In this document: piece after piece, positions 54,997 through 64,000 of the stretch
Position numbering within the stretch: position 1 is the first letter of the stretch
Layout of the letters: the number at the start of each line of letters is the position of its first letter
NCBI GenBank assembly: GCA_001829785.1
Contig: MICF01000005.1
Location: 62,001-126,000, forward strand
Source: Sulfurimonas sp. RIFOXYD12_FULL_33_39
GTDB taxonomy: Bacteria; Campylobacterota; Campylobacteria; Campylobacterales; Sulfurimonadaceae
Length of the DNA: 64,000 bases
Direction of reading: 5' to 3'
Program-made: the position numbers and the translations under genes
Notes under the pieces: generated by a model
What the model saw: the letters and a program-made list of their open reading frames with translations, nothing else
Database searches by the model: none
What the model was told of the DNA's origin: nothing

Positions 54997-56049
54997 TTAG
55001 CCCATTTGTGCAGCAACTTCTGCAGCGAAGTCGTCAGCTTTTTTCTCGATTCCTTCACCTACTTCAAGACGAACAAAATCTACAATCTCAGCAGTTCCGC
55101 CAAGCTCTTTTGCAGCAGCTTCAACAGCCTGCGCAACAGTCAATTTATCATCCAAAACGTAAGTTTGGTCTAATAATGCAAGCTCTTTATCTAAAGTAGT
55201 ATTATCATCAATAAAACGAGCTAAAGAACCAGGAATAATTTTATCCCAAATTTGTTCCGGTTTACCTTGAGCTTTTAATGCTTCTTTGATATCAGCTTCA
55301 GCTTTAGCTAAAACAGAATCAGTTAATTGACTCATAGAGATATATAGAGGTACATTTTTAAGAGGTTTTTTAAGACGAGCAAGCTCTTCGTTGTCTTTTT
55401 TAATAGTCTCTATTCTACCGATTGTCTCAGCCTGTACAAATTCAGAATCAAAATCTTTAAAAGATAGTGTTGTCGGTTTCATAGCAGATGCATGCATAGC
55501 AACATTTTTAAGCATAGGTACCATGCCCTCGGCAGTTTTCTTACTATCGCATTTTGCTAAAATAATTACAGCTATACGGTTGTTAGAGTGAATATAACCG
55601 TTTAACGCAACAGTCTCATCGCTAGCATCTAATGTAGCAAAGCGGCGAATATCAATTTTTTCACCGATTTTTGCAACAGATTCTGCAAAATATGAGCCAA
55701 ACGACGTTGCTTTTAAGCTATCAACATCAGCCGGAGAAGTAGCATAAATCTCTTCCGTAGTTTTTAAAACTAAATTTTTAAAACCTTCATTTTGAGCAAC
55801 AAAGTCAGTTTCAGAGTTAATCTCAACTACCGTAGCTTTAGAGAAATCATCTGCAATTTTAAAGCCTACAAGACCTTCAGCCGCGATACGGTCAGCTTTT
55901 TTAGCTGATTGTGCGATGCCTCTCTCTTTTAGCCAAGCCGCAGCTTTTTCCATATCTCCGTTACTCTCTACAAGAGCTTTTTTACAATCCATCATCGGTG
56001 CGTCAGTCGCCGCACGCAAATCTTTTACCATTGCTGCTGTAACTGACAT
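54997..56049 (-). CDS. tsf: Elongation factor Ts
   Basis: 350 residues, the length usual for Campylobacterota. [20 protein letters not shown] and [10 protein letters not shown] are the EF-Ts signatures. It recycles EF-Tu-GDP. It follows rpsB by two bases. A partly paired GGGTAAGGA/TCCTTAGCCC hairpin spans its stop codon at 54979-55001. Confidence 0.97.
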   Translation of the reverse strand: MSVTAAMVKDLRAATDAPMMDCKKALVESNGDMEKAAAWLKERGIAQSAKKADRIAAEGLVGFKIADDFSKATVVEINSETDFVAQNEGFKNLVLKTTEEIYATSPADVDSLKATSFGSYFAESVAKIGEKIDIRRFATLDASDETVALNGYIHSNNRIAVIILAKCDSKKTAEGMVPMLKNVAMHASAMKPTTLSFKDFDSEFVQAETIGRIETIKKDNEELARLKKPLKNVPLYISMSQLTDSVLAKAEADIKEALKAQGKPEQIWDKIIPGSLARFIDDNTTLDKELALLDQTYVLDDKLTVAQAVEAAAKELGGTAEIVDFVRLEVGEGIEKKADDFAAEVAAQMG

Positions 56050-56051
56050 AA

Positions 56052-56834
56052 TTATACTTCCTCTGTTTCGAAATCTTCTACTTCGAAAGCTTCCATATCA
56101 TTAGAAGCAGGCTCTTGTGCCGTATCTTCTTTTGCAACTTCATCACGACCGCCGCTTCTTAATGCTTTACCTTCATTAATAGCTTCCGTCATTTCACGGC
56201 AGAAAAGTTGAATAGAACGAATAGCATCATCATTCCCCGGAATCGGATAAGTGATAAGGTCAGGGTCACAGTTAGTGTCAAGTGGAGCAACAACCGGAAT
56301 ACCTAAACAACGAGCTTCTAAAACAGCAATGTGCTCTTTAACAGCATCTACTATGAAAAGCATGTCAGGAAGTTTTTTCATATCACGGATACCGCCGAAA
56401 TAAACTTCAAGTTTCTCTTTTTGACGAGTAAGCATTAAAGCTTCTTTTTTAGTTAAAAGATCAATTTGACCGTTTTCTTGCATTTCAGTAATTACGTCAA
56501 GTTTACGAATAGATTTTTGAATAGTAGGGAAGTTTGTAAGCATACCGCCTAACCATCTGTTGTCAACGTAAGGCATTCCACATGCGATTGCCGCATCTCT
56601 TACAGAAGAACGAGCCTGTTTTTTAGTTCCAATAAAAAGAACTGTTTTACCTTCAGCTGCCGCATCAACAACTATTTGGTAAGTGTTACGGAAATAGCGA
56701 AGAGTTTTTTGCAAATCTATAATATAGATATTTTTACGAACACCGAAGATATATTTTTTCATTTTCGGGTTCCAACGACGTGTTTGGTGTCCGAAGTGTA
56801 CACCGCACTCTAATAGGTCTTTCATAGTTACCAT
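56052..56834 (-). CDS. rpsB: 30S ribosomal protein S2
   Basis: 260 residues. The start [20 protein letters not shown] and the segments [16 protein letters not shown] and [18 protein letters not shown] are typical of S2. An acidic tail follows ([16 protein letters not shown]). Forms the rpsB-tsf operon. GGATACC precedes the ATG; the 170-base spacer before bcp should hold the promoter. Confidence 0.98.
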   Translation of the reverse strand: MVTMKDLLECGVHFGHQTRRWNPKMKKYIFGVRKNIYIIDLQKTLRYFRNTYQIVVDAAAEGKTVLFIGTKKQARSSVRDAAIACGMPYVDNRWLGGMLTNFPTIQKSIRKLDVITEMQENGQIDLLTKKEALMLTRQKEKLEVYFGGIRDMKKLPDMLFIVDAVKEHIAVLEARCLGIPVVAPLDTNCDPDLITYPIPGNDDAIRSIQLFCREMTEAINEGKALRSGGRDEVAKEDTAQEPASNDMEAFEVEDFETEEV

Positions 56835-57006
56835 AGGGTATCCTTAAGGGCTGTTATTAGCCGGAATTTTATCAGTTAGCTTTGGCAATGTCGAACAATT
56901 ATCCCTTAAAAAAGAGGTTGCACTGATTTTTTGACACATACCTGTTAATATTTCTTTGACATTTAGGCAAAGAAAATCGGCGAATTTTACCTAAAAAACA
57001 TTTAAT

Positions 57007-57474
57007 TTAAGCTTGAAGCTCTTCTAATTTCTCTTTGACTTCTTTTGCATGGTCTTTAACTTTTACTTTTCCCCATATAGCTTTTATAGTTCCTTCAGGG
57101 TTTATAACAAAAGTAGTGCGGACTATCCCCATATACTCTTTGCCATAATTTTTCTTTAACTGCCACACTCCATAATCTTGAAGCATTGACTTCTCTTCAT
57201 CGCTAAGCAGTGTTATAGATAAATCTTTTTTTTCTATAAAATTACGGTGTTTTTCAGTACTGTCGGCACTAACTCCCAGAACAATCGCATTTAAATCATT
57301 AAACTCAGGCAGTGCATCACTAAAATCACATGCCTCAGTAGTACATCCCGGAGTATTGTCTTTTGGGTAAAAGTATAAAACTATCCATTTGCCCTTTAAG
57401 TCTCTCATGCATATCTCTACATCATCCTGATTTGGAAGACAAAATTCCGGTGCTTTGTTATCTATTTTTAACAT
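57007..57474 (-). CDS. bcp: Thioredoxin-dependent thiol peroxidase (BCP/PrxQ)
   Basis: 155 residues. Peroxidatic Cys44 and resolving Cys49 are in DNTPGCTTEACDFSD, the five-residue spacing of atypical 2-Cys PrxQ enzymes. It reduces organic and hydrogen peroxides. It lies 15 bases downstream of the cytochrome b-like gene and in the same direction. Confidence 0.95.
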   Translation of the reverse strand: MLKIDNKAPEFCLPNQDDVEICMRDLKGKWIVLYFYPKDNTPGCTTEACDFSDALPEFNDLNAIVLGVSADSTEKHRNFIEKKDLSITLLSDEEKSMLQDYGVWQLKKNYGKEYMGIVRTTFVINPEGTIKAIWGKVKVKDHAKEVKEKLEELQA

Positions 57475-57489
57475 GTATATTCCTTGATT

Positions 57490-58071
57490 TTAAAAATTAT
57501 CTTTTGTTTTTCCGTTAATCATTGTTGAAACTATTCCGTGTTCATCTTTTGCATCTGCGATAAATACCCCTAATATATGAAGAGGAACAAAAACTAAAAA
57601 AACATTATATGAAAGTTCATGCAAACTTTTTATCTGTTTAGTTGTCTCTTGAGAAAGCTCTAAATATTCATGAAGATATACGACAAATCCGCTTATTGTT
57701 ATAAAAAAAATCGTTGCATATACTATATAATAAGATATTTTTACGCCCTTTTTATGAAGTGTTAGCGAGCTAAATGCATCTCTTTTACTTCTATCTATAA
57801 AAAAGAGTACGACTCTATAAAGAACCAAAAATGCAAGTGCGTAACCAAGTATCAGATGCCACTCCCACATAATATTACGAATTGCTTTTGCAATTATTAC
57901 GGCATCTTCTTTAAATATATCTGCGCCCATATCGGTAAGCTTTGTCATTATAATTTCAGAGTTTGTTCTATAACTAAGAAATGTTTTTCTCAAAAACACG
58001 GTTCCAAGCAGACCCAAAATAACTATAGCACTAAGCCAATGCCAAATTCTAAAACCAAGTGTATATTTCAT
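57490..58071 (-). CDS. Di-haem cytochrome b561-like membrane protein
   Basis: 193 residues, about four membrane helices. Haem-ligand candidates are placed as in cytochrome b561/Ni-hydrogenase b-type subunits: RIWHWLSA in helix 1, WEWHLILGY in helix 2, SLHELSY and PLHILGV at the end. It likely links a periplasmic redox reaction with the quinone pool, though its partner is unclear. It sits between the DUF420-like and bcp genes. Confidence 0.8.
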   Translation of the reverse strand: MKYTLGFRIWHWLSAIVILGLLGTVFLRKTFLSYRTNSEIIMTKLTDMGADIFKEDAVIIAKAIRNIMWEWHLILGYALAFLVLYRVVLFFIDRSKRDAFSSLTLHKKGVKISYYIVYATIFFITISGFVVYLHEYLELSQETTKQIKSLHELSYNVFLVFVPLHILGVFIADAKDEHGIVSTMINGKTKDNF

Positions 58072-58088
58072 CTAAAACTCCAATATAT

Positions 58089-58589
58089 TTAAAAAATAAA
58101 CATCAAAAAATAAACCCAAATACCCGTTAAAGAGGTAAGCGAGACTCCCGTAAATGTTATTAGACCCATATTTTTGTGTCTTTTTAGCATTATAAGCTTT
58201 TTTGCCGCAAATATAGCAGTTGACCATATTATAAGTGTAATAACGGAAATAACTATGTGAAAAATTAAAACTATAAAAGCATAGTTATGAGAAACTCCGC
58301 TGTTTTGCATAAACGTATCAAAACCTCCGATAACTCTTACTCCATACTCAAAGTAAAAAAGTACGATGACAGAAAAAGCAAATATAGCTATCTGAAGATA
58401 CGCATGTATTTTATATCTTTTATCTTTTGCAAAATAGATTGCGACTGCCACCAAAAAAGGTAAAAGTGAAACAATAAGAGTTACCAAATCCATAAAAAAA
58501 GGAGCACGTGTGCCAAAAAAACCTGTTTCAAACATATATCCGAAATTACTATTCAATTTCTTAGCCTTTTCTTTTTTGAAAGTAAGCAT
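58089..58589 (-). CDS. DUF420-like four-helix membrane protein
   Basis: 166 residues, or 148 from an internal ATG at 58535; no ribosome site distinguishes them. About four membrane helices with histidines (RYKIHAYLQ, VSHNYAFIVLIFHIVIS, KLIMLKRHKNMG) match DUF420/YozB-like proteins, sometimes linked to cytochrome oxidase assembly. It overlaps the DedA gene by 29 bases if the long form is used. Confidence 0.7.
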   Translation of the reverse strand: MLTFKKEKAKKLNSNFGYMFETGFFGTRAPFFMDLVTLIVSLLPFLVAVAIYFAKDKRYKIHAYLQIAIFAFSVIVLFYFEYGVRVIGGFDTFMQNSGVSHNYAFIVLIFHIVISVITLIIWSTAIFAAKKLIMLKRHKNMGLITFTGVSLTSLTGIWVYFLMFIF

Positions 58590-59160
58590 AACATATAGCC
58601 AGTAAAACTAAAGCAGCTAAGATAAATATAGTTATTTGCTTTAAGTAAGCATCAATCAACTCTTGATTTTCGCCTATAAAATAACCTAACATAACTAATA
58701 TAAATGCCCATATAGAAGCTCCAAGCGCAGTATAGGTGGAAAAAAGCACTAAATTCATGCGGCTAAGTCCGGCAGGAATAGAGATAAGTTGGCGAATCCC
58801 CGGCACCAACCTTCCTATAAATGTTGAAATATGCCCATGTTTGGCAAAGTAATTATCCATTTTATCTATTGCATTTTCGTTTATAAAAAAATATCTTCCA
58901 TACTTGCGAAGAATTTTTCTCCCAAGCATCAATGCCAAATAGTAGTTTATATATGCTCCTGCCATTGAGCCGCCGACTCCGCTTAACATTATCATGCCTA
59001 TACTCATCTCGCCTTTATGAGCAAGATAACCCGCCGGAATAAGTACTATTTCACTAGGAAACGGTATAAAAGAGCTCTCGATACTCATTAGTAAAAAGAT
59101 GCCGATATAACCCCAATCAAAAATTAAATCAACTAACGACGTAGCAAACTCTCTAAGCAT
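58561..59160 (-). CDS. DedA-family membrane protein
   Basis: 199 residues. ESSFIPFPSEIVLIPAGYLA, the YINYYLALMLGRKILRKYGRYF loop and FIGRLVPGIRQLISIPAGLSRM are the DedA (SNARE-associated) signatures; members are lipid carriers (flippases) for undecaprenyl phosphate or phospholipids. The location directly after murG, overlapping by 8 bases, suits a role in recycling the lipid carrier of cell-wall synthesis (inference). Confidence 0.9.
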   Translation of the reverse strand: MLREFATSLVDLIFDWGYIGIFLLMSIESSFIPFPSEIVLIPAGYLAHKGEMSIGMIMLSGVGGSMAGAYINYYLALMLGRKILRKYGRYFFINENAIDKMDNYFAKHGHISTFIGRLVPGIRQLISIPAGLSRMNLVLFSTYTALGASIWAFILVMLGYFIGENQELIDAYLKQITIFILAALVLLAICYAYFQKRKG

Positions 59161-60187
59161 TTAGCGTTTTTACCACATCTTGAATCATCTCTTTTGCCAC
59201 ATCTTTACCTGCATACTCTAAAAGCGCTCTGCTTTTTACCTCAAGATTTTGATTTAAAATCGAAATTAGTATTGATTTCAAATCAGCTTCTTCACGTTCA
59301 CACCATCCTAAATTATTATCTACAATAAATCTAGCATTATAGTATTGATGGTCTGAAGCTGCATACGGAAACGGTATAAACAGCGCAGGCAAGCCGTTTG
59401 CACATAATTCCCACAAAGTACTTGCACCCGAGCGACTAACTGCCAAATCTGCACTTGCCATTAGAGTCGATATATCTTTTGTAAAACCGTAAACTTCCGC
59501 CTCTACATGTAAGTTCTCATACTCCTTTTTTACTCTAAGAAAATCTCTCTCGCCTGCTTGATGAACTATTTTTATACCTAACTCTTTAAGCTCTTTTGCT
59601 ACACTAAGTGCCAAATCGTTTATAGCTTTTGCTCCTTGAGAACCGCCTAAAAAGATAACTGTTTTAATTTTGTCTCTCACTCTTGCGTTTTTAAAAAACT
59701 CATCTCTAACCGGATAACCTTTTATAGGCGAATTTTTATCATAAGCCGATATAAATCTTGAAGCAAAGGGCTTTAAAAGCGAGTTTAATCTTCCCTCGAT
59801 TGCATTTTGTTCATGTATAAAAAGTGGTACAAATCTACTTAAAGAGGCAAAAGAAGCAGGAGCTGCCGAAAAGCCGCCAACGCTGTAAGTTGCTTGAATG
59901 TTGTGCTGTTTTAATATCGTTCTTGATATAAAAAATGCTTTTATTATCCGCCAAAGTGCTTTTACTTTGCCAAAGCCTTTTTGATTTACGACTCCTGTGG
60001 TATCTAAAAAATATACATGACTAAAAAAACTATGAAACTCAAAATATTTTCTGTCTTGCCCGCTTTGCGAACCTATAAAAATAACTTCGTGCCCATCATT
60101 AACAGCCGCTTCAACTAAAGATTCTGCAATCATTAGATGTCCGCCTGTTCCGCCACCAGTTATGCAAAGTTTCACGCGTCTCTCCAT
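59153..60187 (-). CDS. murG: UDP-GlcNAc:lipid I N-acetylglucosaminyltransferase
   Basis: 344 residues. The start CITGGGTGGHLMIAESL, the YSVGGFSAAPASFAS loop, and the C-terminal DLAVSRSGASTLWELCANGLPALFIPFP are MurG signatures (GT28). It adds GlcNAc to lipid I to make lipid II at the inner face of the membrane. It overlaps ftsW by 16 bases and precedes the DedA gene; the ftsW-murG pairing is common. Confidence 0.96.
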   Translation of the reverse strand: MERRVKLCITGGGTGGHLMIAESLVEAAVNDGHEVIFIGSQSGQDRKYFEFHSFFSHVYFLDTTGVVNQKGFGKVKALWRIIKAFFISRTILKQHNIQATYSVGGFSAAPASFASLSRFVPLFIHEQNAIEGRLNSLLKPFASRFISAYDKNSPIKGYPVRDEFFKNARVRDKIKTVIFLGGSQGAKAINDLALSVAKELKELGIKIVHQAGERDFLRVKKEYENLHVEAEVYGFTKDISTLMASADLAVSRSGASTLWELCANGLPALFIPFPYAASDHQYYNARFIVDNNLGWCEREEADLKSILISILNQNLEVKSRALLEYAGKDVAKEMIQDVVKTLNA

Positions 60188-61359
60188 ATATCATCTTCAC
60201 GCATCTTCGCCTTTTTAGACCCCATTAAAACCATGCCGATTCCTATTGAAGCGGCTAAAACTGCAGATCCGCCATAACTTAAAAACGGAACCGAGATTCC
60301 TTTAATAGGTGTAATACCGCTTATTCCGTAAGCATTTACCAAAAAGGCAAAAGCAAGTAAAAGTCCTATTCCGATACTAAAGAGATATATACTTGAATCT
60401 TCGGAACGATTTGCGACTTTAAAAATCCTCTGAAGCATCCACATAAATATTACGACAACAACCAAAACTCCTACAAATCCAAACTCCTCGGCAAGTCCTG
60501 CTAAAACAAAGTCTGTATGAACCTCGCTTAAAAAACCTAGCTTGAAAGTTCCGTTAGCAAGTCCTGTACCGAGTAAGCCGCCGTTATGAATGGCATTTAG
60601 TGAATGTCCAATCTGATATGGTTCAACCTCTGTCGGAACTCTAAGCTGCGAGGCAATAGACTCAGGAAATATCTCTAAAACACTGTTCTGCGCCAATGCC
60701 CACCATGATTTTATACGTATTATTCTATGTTCTGCAGTAAAAATAAAAAATATAAAAAACATAAATGTTCCAACTAACAAAGTCAAGAAAAATCTAAAAC
60801 TGCTTCCGGCAAACATAAGCATAAAAAGCAAAGTAAGCCCCAAAACTACGACTTGCCCTAAGTCATTTTGAACAAATGCTATAATAAACATTGCTCCCAC
60901 AAAAACTATACCGTAAGGGGCAAATCTGATATACTCATCTTTTACTCCCATTCCGTCATGATGCCCCAATCTCCTAGAAAAACTCCAAGCCAAAAAATAT
61001 ACAAATCCTATTTTAAAAAACTCAACAGGAGCGATAGAAAAACCAAAAATCTTTATCCATCTTTTTGCTCCGCCTACAGCCGAAACCAAAAACTCCGGCA
61101 AAAACGGCATAGCTACCATTAAAATAGTAGAACCTATAAATAGTGTAAACCCTATTGGAGTTAAATGTTTATCAGGATCTCCCTGAGCCAACAACCAAAT
61201 AATAAATATGCTTAAAAATCCAAAAATTACTTGTCTGATTGCAAAATGAAACTCGTTTACTCCAAAGAGTAAAGTAGCATATACAGAGAGGGTATAGCTT
61301 AAAAAAATACCTATTCCGATAAGTACCGATACAAGTGTAAAGAGTGTTCTGTCTGTCAT
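60172..61359 (-). CDS. ftsW: Septal peptidoglycan polymerase FtsW (SEDS family)
   Basis: 395 residues, about ten membrane helices. GAKRWIKIFGFSIAPVEFFKIGFVYFLAW, FVQNDLGQVVVLGLTLLFML and TPIKGISVPFLSYGGSA are SEDS motifs. Adjacent murG and the ISVPFLSYGGSA ending favour FtsW over RodA. It polymerises lipid II at the division septum with its cognate PBP. Confidence 0.93.
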   Translation of the reverse strand: MTDRTLFTLVSVLIGIGIFLSYTLSVYATLLFGVNEFHFAIRQVIFGFLSIFIIWLLAQGDPDKHLTPIGFTLFIGSTILMVAMPFLPEFLVSAVGGAKRWIKIFGFSIAPVEFFKIGFVYFLAWSFSRRLGHHDGMGVKDEYIRFAPYGIVFVGAMFIIAFVQNDLGQVVVLGLTLLFMLMFAGSSFRFFLTLLVGTFMFFIFFIFTAEHRIIRIKSWWALAQNSVLEIFPESIASQLRVPTEVEPYQIGHSLNAIHNGGLLGTGLANGTFKLGFLSEVHTDFVLAGLAEEFGFVGVLVVVVIFMWMLQRIFKVANRSEDSSIYLFSIGIGLLLAFAFLVNAYGISGITPIKGISVPFLSYGGSAVLAASIGIGMVLMGSKKAKMREDDIWRDA

Positions 61360-61367
61360 ATTATGGG

Positions 61368-61886
61368 CTACTTTATCTTGTTGATTTTCAACACAAACTC
61401 AACTTCTGCTTTTGATATATGGAGCTCTCTTGAGATAGTCTCTAATGTAATTCCCTGTTTATAGAGCGAAATTATTTTTTCATCGTCGTTTCCGTGAATC
61501 GATGTCGGAATAGATATCTGCTTTACGCCGCTCTCTAATGAAGCCATCCTTGCTTCCATATGTTCGTCTATGTTTTGGATGCTCTCTTCTAATCTCTTTA
61601 ACCCTATCGAAATCGGTTTAACCATGTCATATACCGTTCTCTCGACCTCTTGGTAAATTTCATCATCACTCATTCGTGAACTATTTTTTTTGATATTTAC
61701 TTGAGTATCTTCAAGTTTTTTCTTTAGATAAAAAATCTCTCTGTTTAACTCCTCTGCAACCGTAGCTACGGAGTGTATGTTTCTGGTGTATTGCGAATCT
61801 CTTGTAAAAACATAGTATATTAAGTAAAGCAGCATTGCCGCCATTGCAACTACTAAATACTCTACGCTTATGGTTTCGAGATTCAT
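61368..61886 (-). CDS. Membrane-anchored coiled-coil protein with helix-turn-helix-like end
   Basis: 172 residues. A membrane helix (YLVVAMAAMLLYLIYYVF, about 9-27) is followed by a coiled coil (about 40-125) and a C-terminal module (KIISLYKQGITLETISRELH, ISKAEVEFVLKI) that looks like a helix-turn-helix of the DUF-type found in Campylobacterota. Function unknown. Position between the PilZ-like gene and ftsW, with a 4-base overlap upstream, suggests a link to envelope or division. Confidence 0.55.
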   Translation of the reverse strand: MNLETISVEYLVVAMAAMLLYLIYYVFTRDSQYTRNIHSVATVAEELNREIFYLKKKLEDTQVNIKKNSSRMSDDEIYQEVERTVYDMVKPISIGLKRLEESIQNIDEHMEARMASLESGVKQISIPTSIHGNDDEKIISLYKQGITLETISRELHISKAEVEFVLKINKIK

Positions 61887-62404
61887 TTTTTACTCTCTTT
61901 TGCTTCGCGGATAAGAACTCTCTCTCTTGCGGTCAGATAAGCTCCCCACTCCCGCTCGTCACGCTCATGCATCTTAGTGATTTTAGCCAAAGACTTATCA
62001 AGCGCAATAAAAAATATCGCTACATCTCTCTTTGGATGAACAGGCATCTCGACTCTTCCGTAGTACTCTGCGCCATCTTCTAAAATATCATCTGCCAATT
62101 TAAAGTGCTCAAATCCTATTGATTCTATAGCAACTTCATTAGTCAAAGAGAGTCTCTTTGGCTTCTCATTTTTTAAAAACATCTCAAGCGAATCTATTTT
62201 TTTATGCAGCTCTACGATAAGGTTTAGCAAAACGGGGTCGGTATCTGTTGTTTCGCCCTTTGCACGAGCTAGTTTTAACCATTGGTTTATCGGATCGTCA
62301 TCACTCTCGCTTAACTGCTGGTACTCTCTTAAATAGGCCTCTTCATCGGTATCGACTCTACTAAAAACTATATTTATAGGTGCATTTACCAATCTTACAC
62401 TCAT
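61883..62404 (-). CDS. PilZ-like domain protein
   Basis: 173 residues, soluble. The helical N-terminus (about 1-85) precedes a beta-rich segment (KPKRLSLTNEVAIESIGFEH, then VEMPVHPKRDVAIFFIAL) similar to PilZ domains, although a canonical RxxxR...DxSxxG c-di-GMP motif is not evident. It may be a degenerate or non-binding PilZ. It overlaps both neighbours by 4 bases, so it is coupled to mqnP and the coiled-coil gene. Confidence 0.5.
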   Translation of the reverse strand: MSVRLVNAPINIVFSRVDTDEEAYLREYQQLSESDDDPINQWLKLARAKGETTDTDPVLLNLIVELHKKIDSLEMFLKNEKPKRLSLTNEVAIESIGFEHFKLADDILEDGAEYYGRVEMPVHPKRDVAIFFIALDKSLAKITKMHERDEREWGAYLTARERVLIREAKESKK

Positions 62405-63261
62405 GCCATTACCTTATCCAATATAATTAAAATAAAAAAAATAATACCTAGATAGCCGTTTACCGTAAAAAAAGCGCGGTCTATTTTCGTGAAATCTTTT
62501 CTAACAATATAATGCTCGTAACCAAGCATAAAGGCGCCTAAGAGTACGGCCATATAAGCAAACTCTCCAAGACCTGCAACCCAAACGAACATAACCCAAA
62601 AAAGTATAGTTAACATGTGAAAAAAAGCAGAAATAGCAAGGGTTGCATCTGAGCCGTATTTTGAGGGAATAGAGTGCAGACCTCTCTCTTTGTCAAAAGC
62701 CATATCCTGCAAAGAATAAAGCAAGTCAAAACCTGCAACCCAAAAAATAACGCCTAAACTAAGTAAAACTGACCAAGGAGTAATCTCGCCGCTTACGGCA
62801 ACAACTCCGGCAATAGGCGCTAGTCCTAACGATATACCCAAAACAACATGTGCTAAAGAGGAAAATCTTTTAAAATAGGAGTAGCTTCCAAGAACAAGCA
62901 GTATAGGAAAACTAAGCTTAAATGCAAGCGGATTTATCATATATGCAACGGCTATAAATACGAATGCATTGACTAACGTAAAAATCAAGATGCTAAAAGC
63001 GTCCAATCTTCCATCAACATTCGGTCTTGACGCAGTTCTGGGATTTAACGCATCTATATCTCTATCCGCAAATCTGTTTAGCCCCATTGCAAAATTTCTT
63101 GCACTGATTGCGGCTAATACTCCAAATATAAGCAGAACAAAACCAAACCAGCCATCTGCCGCGACAATCATTGCGATAAAAATAAAAGGTAGCGAAAAGA
63201 TAGAGTGTTCAAACATAACCAACTCATTAAAATCTCTAATCTTGTCTATATATCGTTTCAA
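62401..63261 (-). CDS. mqnP: Menaquinone-pathway prenyltransferase (UbiA family)
   Basis: 286 residues, about eight to nine membrane helices. The two Asp-rich motifs are NRFADRDIDALNPRTASRP (near 62) and DLLYSLQDMAFDKERGLHSIP (near 178), the UbiA-fold sites for prenyl diphosphate binding. In this phylum, which uses the futalosine route, the enzyme prenylates the naphthoate precursor of menaquinone. The start is a TTG at 63261 with TAAGGTC upstream. Confidence 0.88.
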   Translation of the reverse strand: MKRYIDKIRDFNELVMFEHSIFSLPFIFIAMIVAADGWFGFVLLIFGVLAAISARNFAMGLNRFADRDIDALNPRTASRPNVDGRLDAFSILIFTLVNAFVFIAVAYMINPLAFKLSFPILLVLGSYSYFKRFSSLAHVVLGISLGLAPIAGVVAVSGEITPWSVLLSLGVIFWVAGFDLLYSLQDMAFDKERGLHSIPSKYGSDATLAISAFFHMLTILFWVMFVWVAGLGEFAYMAVLLGAFMLGYEHYIVRKDFTKIDRAFFTVNGYLGIIFFILIILDKVMA

Positions 63262-63339
63262 ATTTGACCTTAAATACTTTTTGTTTAATTCTACCCAAAG
63301 TTGATTTAAAATTCCGTAATAAAAATATAATGAAATTTT

Positions 63340-64000
63340 TCAAGAGGCAATTATAAATCTGTTTATACCGTTTTCATGCTCATATTTCAGGCTCATATTA
63401 TGCGCATCCAATATATGTTTTACAATGTAGAGCCCAAGCCCAAAACTTTGATTTTGTTTTGTGTCTTCACCTCTAAAAAAAGGCTCAAAATAGCTCTCTA
63501 ACGGATAGATAAGTTTGGAACCTGAATTTTCAAATATAAGTTTATTGACATCTGTTTTAACTATTACTTTTTTATTTTTAGCGTATTTTATACCATTATC
63601 TAGCAAGTTTTTAACAGCTATTGAAAAAAGATTAAAATCTGCCTCTATTTTAATATTATCAATATCCTTTATAACCTCATCATCACTGCACATTAAAATA
63701 TCAATTGCATTATCTATAATATCTTCTAAAAAATACTCTTTTACATGTAACTCTTTTTTAGTCGAAATCAGCTCCTCTATAGCTGCAAACTCGTTTATCA
63801 AAGACTCCAATCTATAAAAAACTTTTTGCATAATCTCAACATTTTGACTTGTCTGTGGAAGCTGCATTAAAAACTTCCCCTTTGCAATAGGCGTTTTTAA
63901 CTCATGCATAATATTTCTGATAAAAATATTTCTTGACTCTTTTACTTTTTTTAATTTTTTTGCAGATTCATGAAATTCATTTGCAAGCTCTGAAATTTCG
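63340..64000 (-). CDS. Sensor histidine kinase, C-terminal part (5' end outside window)
   Basis: The frame is open to the window edge. Visible: the end of a HAMP-like helix (EISELANEFHESAKKL), the DHp His in NIMHELKTPIAKG, then an HATPase with NLLDNGIKYA (N box) and SFGLGLYIVKHIL (G box). It is closely similar in layout and motifs to the ArsS-like kinase at 42.8-44.0 kb (same MHELKTPI-KG wording). Its sensor domain and cognate regulator would lie beyond 64 kb. Confidence 0.88.
   Translation of the reverse strand, partial: EISELANEFHESAKKLKKVKESRNIFIRNIMHELKTPIAKGKFLMQLPQTSQNVEIMQKVFYRLESLINEFAAIEELISTKKELHVKEYFLEDIIDNAIDILMCSDDEVIKDIDNIKIEADFNLFSIAVKNLLDNGIKYAKNKKVIVKTDVNKLIFENSGSKLIYPLESYFEPFFRGEDTKQNQSFGLGLYIVKHILDAHNMSLKYEHENGINRFIIAS

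Noticed and set aside
54979..55001. Terminator after tsf
   Set aside because: GGGTAAGGA/TCCTTAGCCC pairs with a bulge but includes the stop codon and is not followed by a T-tract on the minus strand.
1..64000. tRNA, rRNA, CRISPR arrays, complete insertion sequences or prophage genes
   Set aside because: No cloverleaf-like gene, no regularly spaced repeats, no transposase, integrase or phage structural gene was recognised on either strand.

Overview
The window is chromosomal DNA of a low-GC, flagellated member of the Campylobacterota, most likely a Sulfurimonas-like marine or sediment bacterium. Evidence: the order rpsB-tsf-(NDH-2-like)-ABC ATPase-fliR-acidic protein-gmk-tatA-argS is, apart from the NDH-2-like gene, the order I recall from Campylobacter jejuni; an MqnP-type prenyltransferase implies menaquinone by the futalosine route; multihaem cytochromes c and two Na+/H+ antiporter families (NhaA, NhaC) are present. 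No rRNA, tRNA or CRISPR array was seen.

Layout. 1-9.3 kb: iron-related genes on the minus strand (porin, 681-residue secreted protein, membrane cytochrome b/propeller/hexahaem c fusion, FTR1 permease, FAD oxidoreductase) with Fur-box-like palindromes in front of both transcription units. 9.3-22.1 kb: housekeeping genes (pssA, DEAD-box helicase, yceD-rpmF-plsX-fabH, ndk, ferredoxin, metK, peroxiredoxin, PIF1/RecD-like helicase, double-receiver GGDEF protein) and a VWA-like gene. 22.3-26.3 kb: an integron-like cassette array without integrase, carrying an AbiV-like gene, two PD-(D/E)XK nuclease-like genes and eroded toxin-antitoxin modules; it separates the VWA-like gene from ung, its MoxR ATPase and a repeat protein. 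26.3-33.1 kb: ung, moxR-like, repeat protein, nhaA, pentahaem cytochrome, dipeptide epimerase. 33.2-40.1 kb: a very AT-rich island with a 1713-residue protein (GHKL ATPase, phosphoribosyltransferase-like domain, second GHKL ATPase), a receiver-like partner, the stump of a third P-loop gene and a HepT/MntA toxin-antitoxin pair. The island separates the epimerase from the amidase and DUF819 genes, with which it probably formed one peptidoglycan-recycling unit. 42-64 kb: exonuclease, an OmpR-type two-component system beside a secreted EF-hand protein, NhaC, GNAT, L,D-transpeptidase, then translation, flagellar, cell-wall (murG-ftsW), DedA, haem-b membrane protein and mqnP genes, ending in a truncated histidine kinase gene.

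The best candidate for an undescribed system is the GHKL-PRTase-GHKL/receiver pair at 33.3-39.3 kb. It looks like a two-component-style accessory, possibly defensive, system, and its genes sit stop-to-start (TAAATG), including the decayed third gene. The best candidate for an unexpected genetic platform is the set of attC-like sites at 22.9, 23.6 and perhaps 25.9 kb. The host DNA is also strikingly rich in the palindrome TACATGTA, which is almost absent from both islands and so marks the foreign DNA independently.
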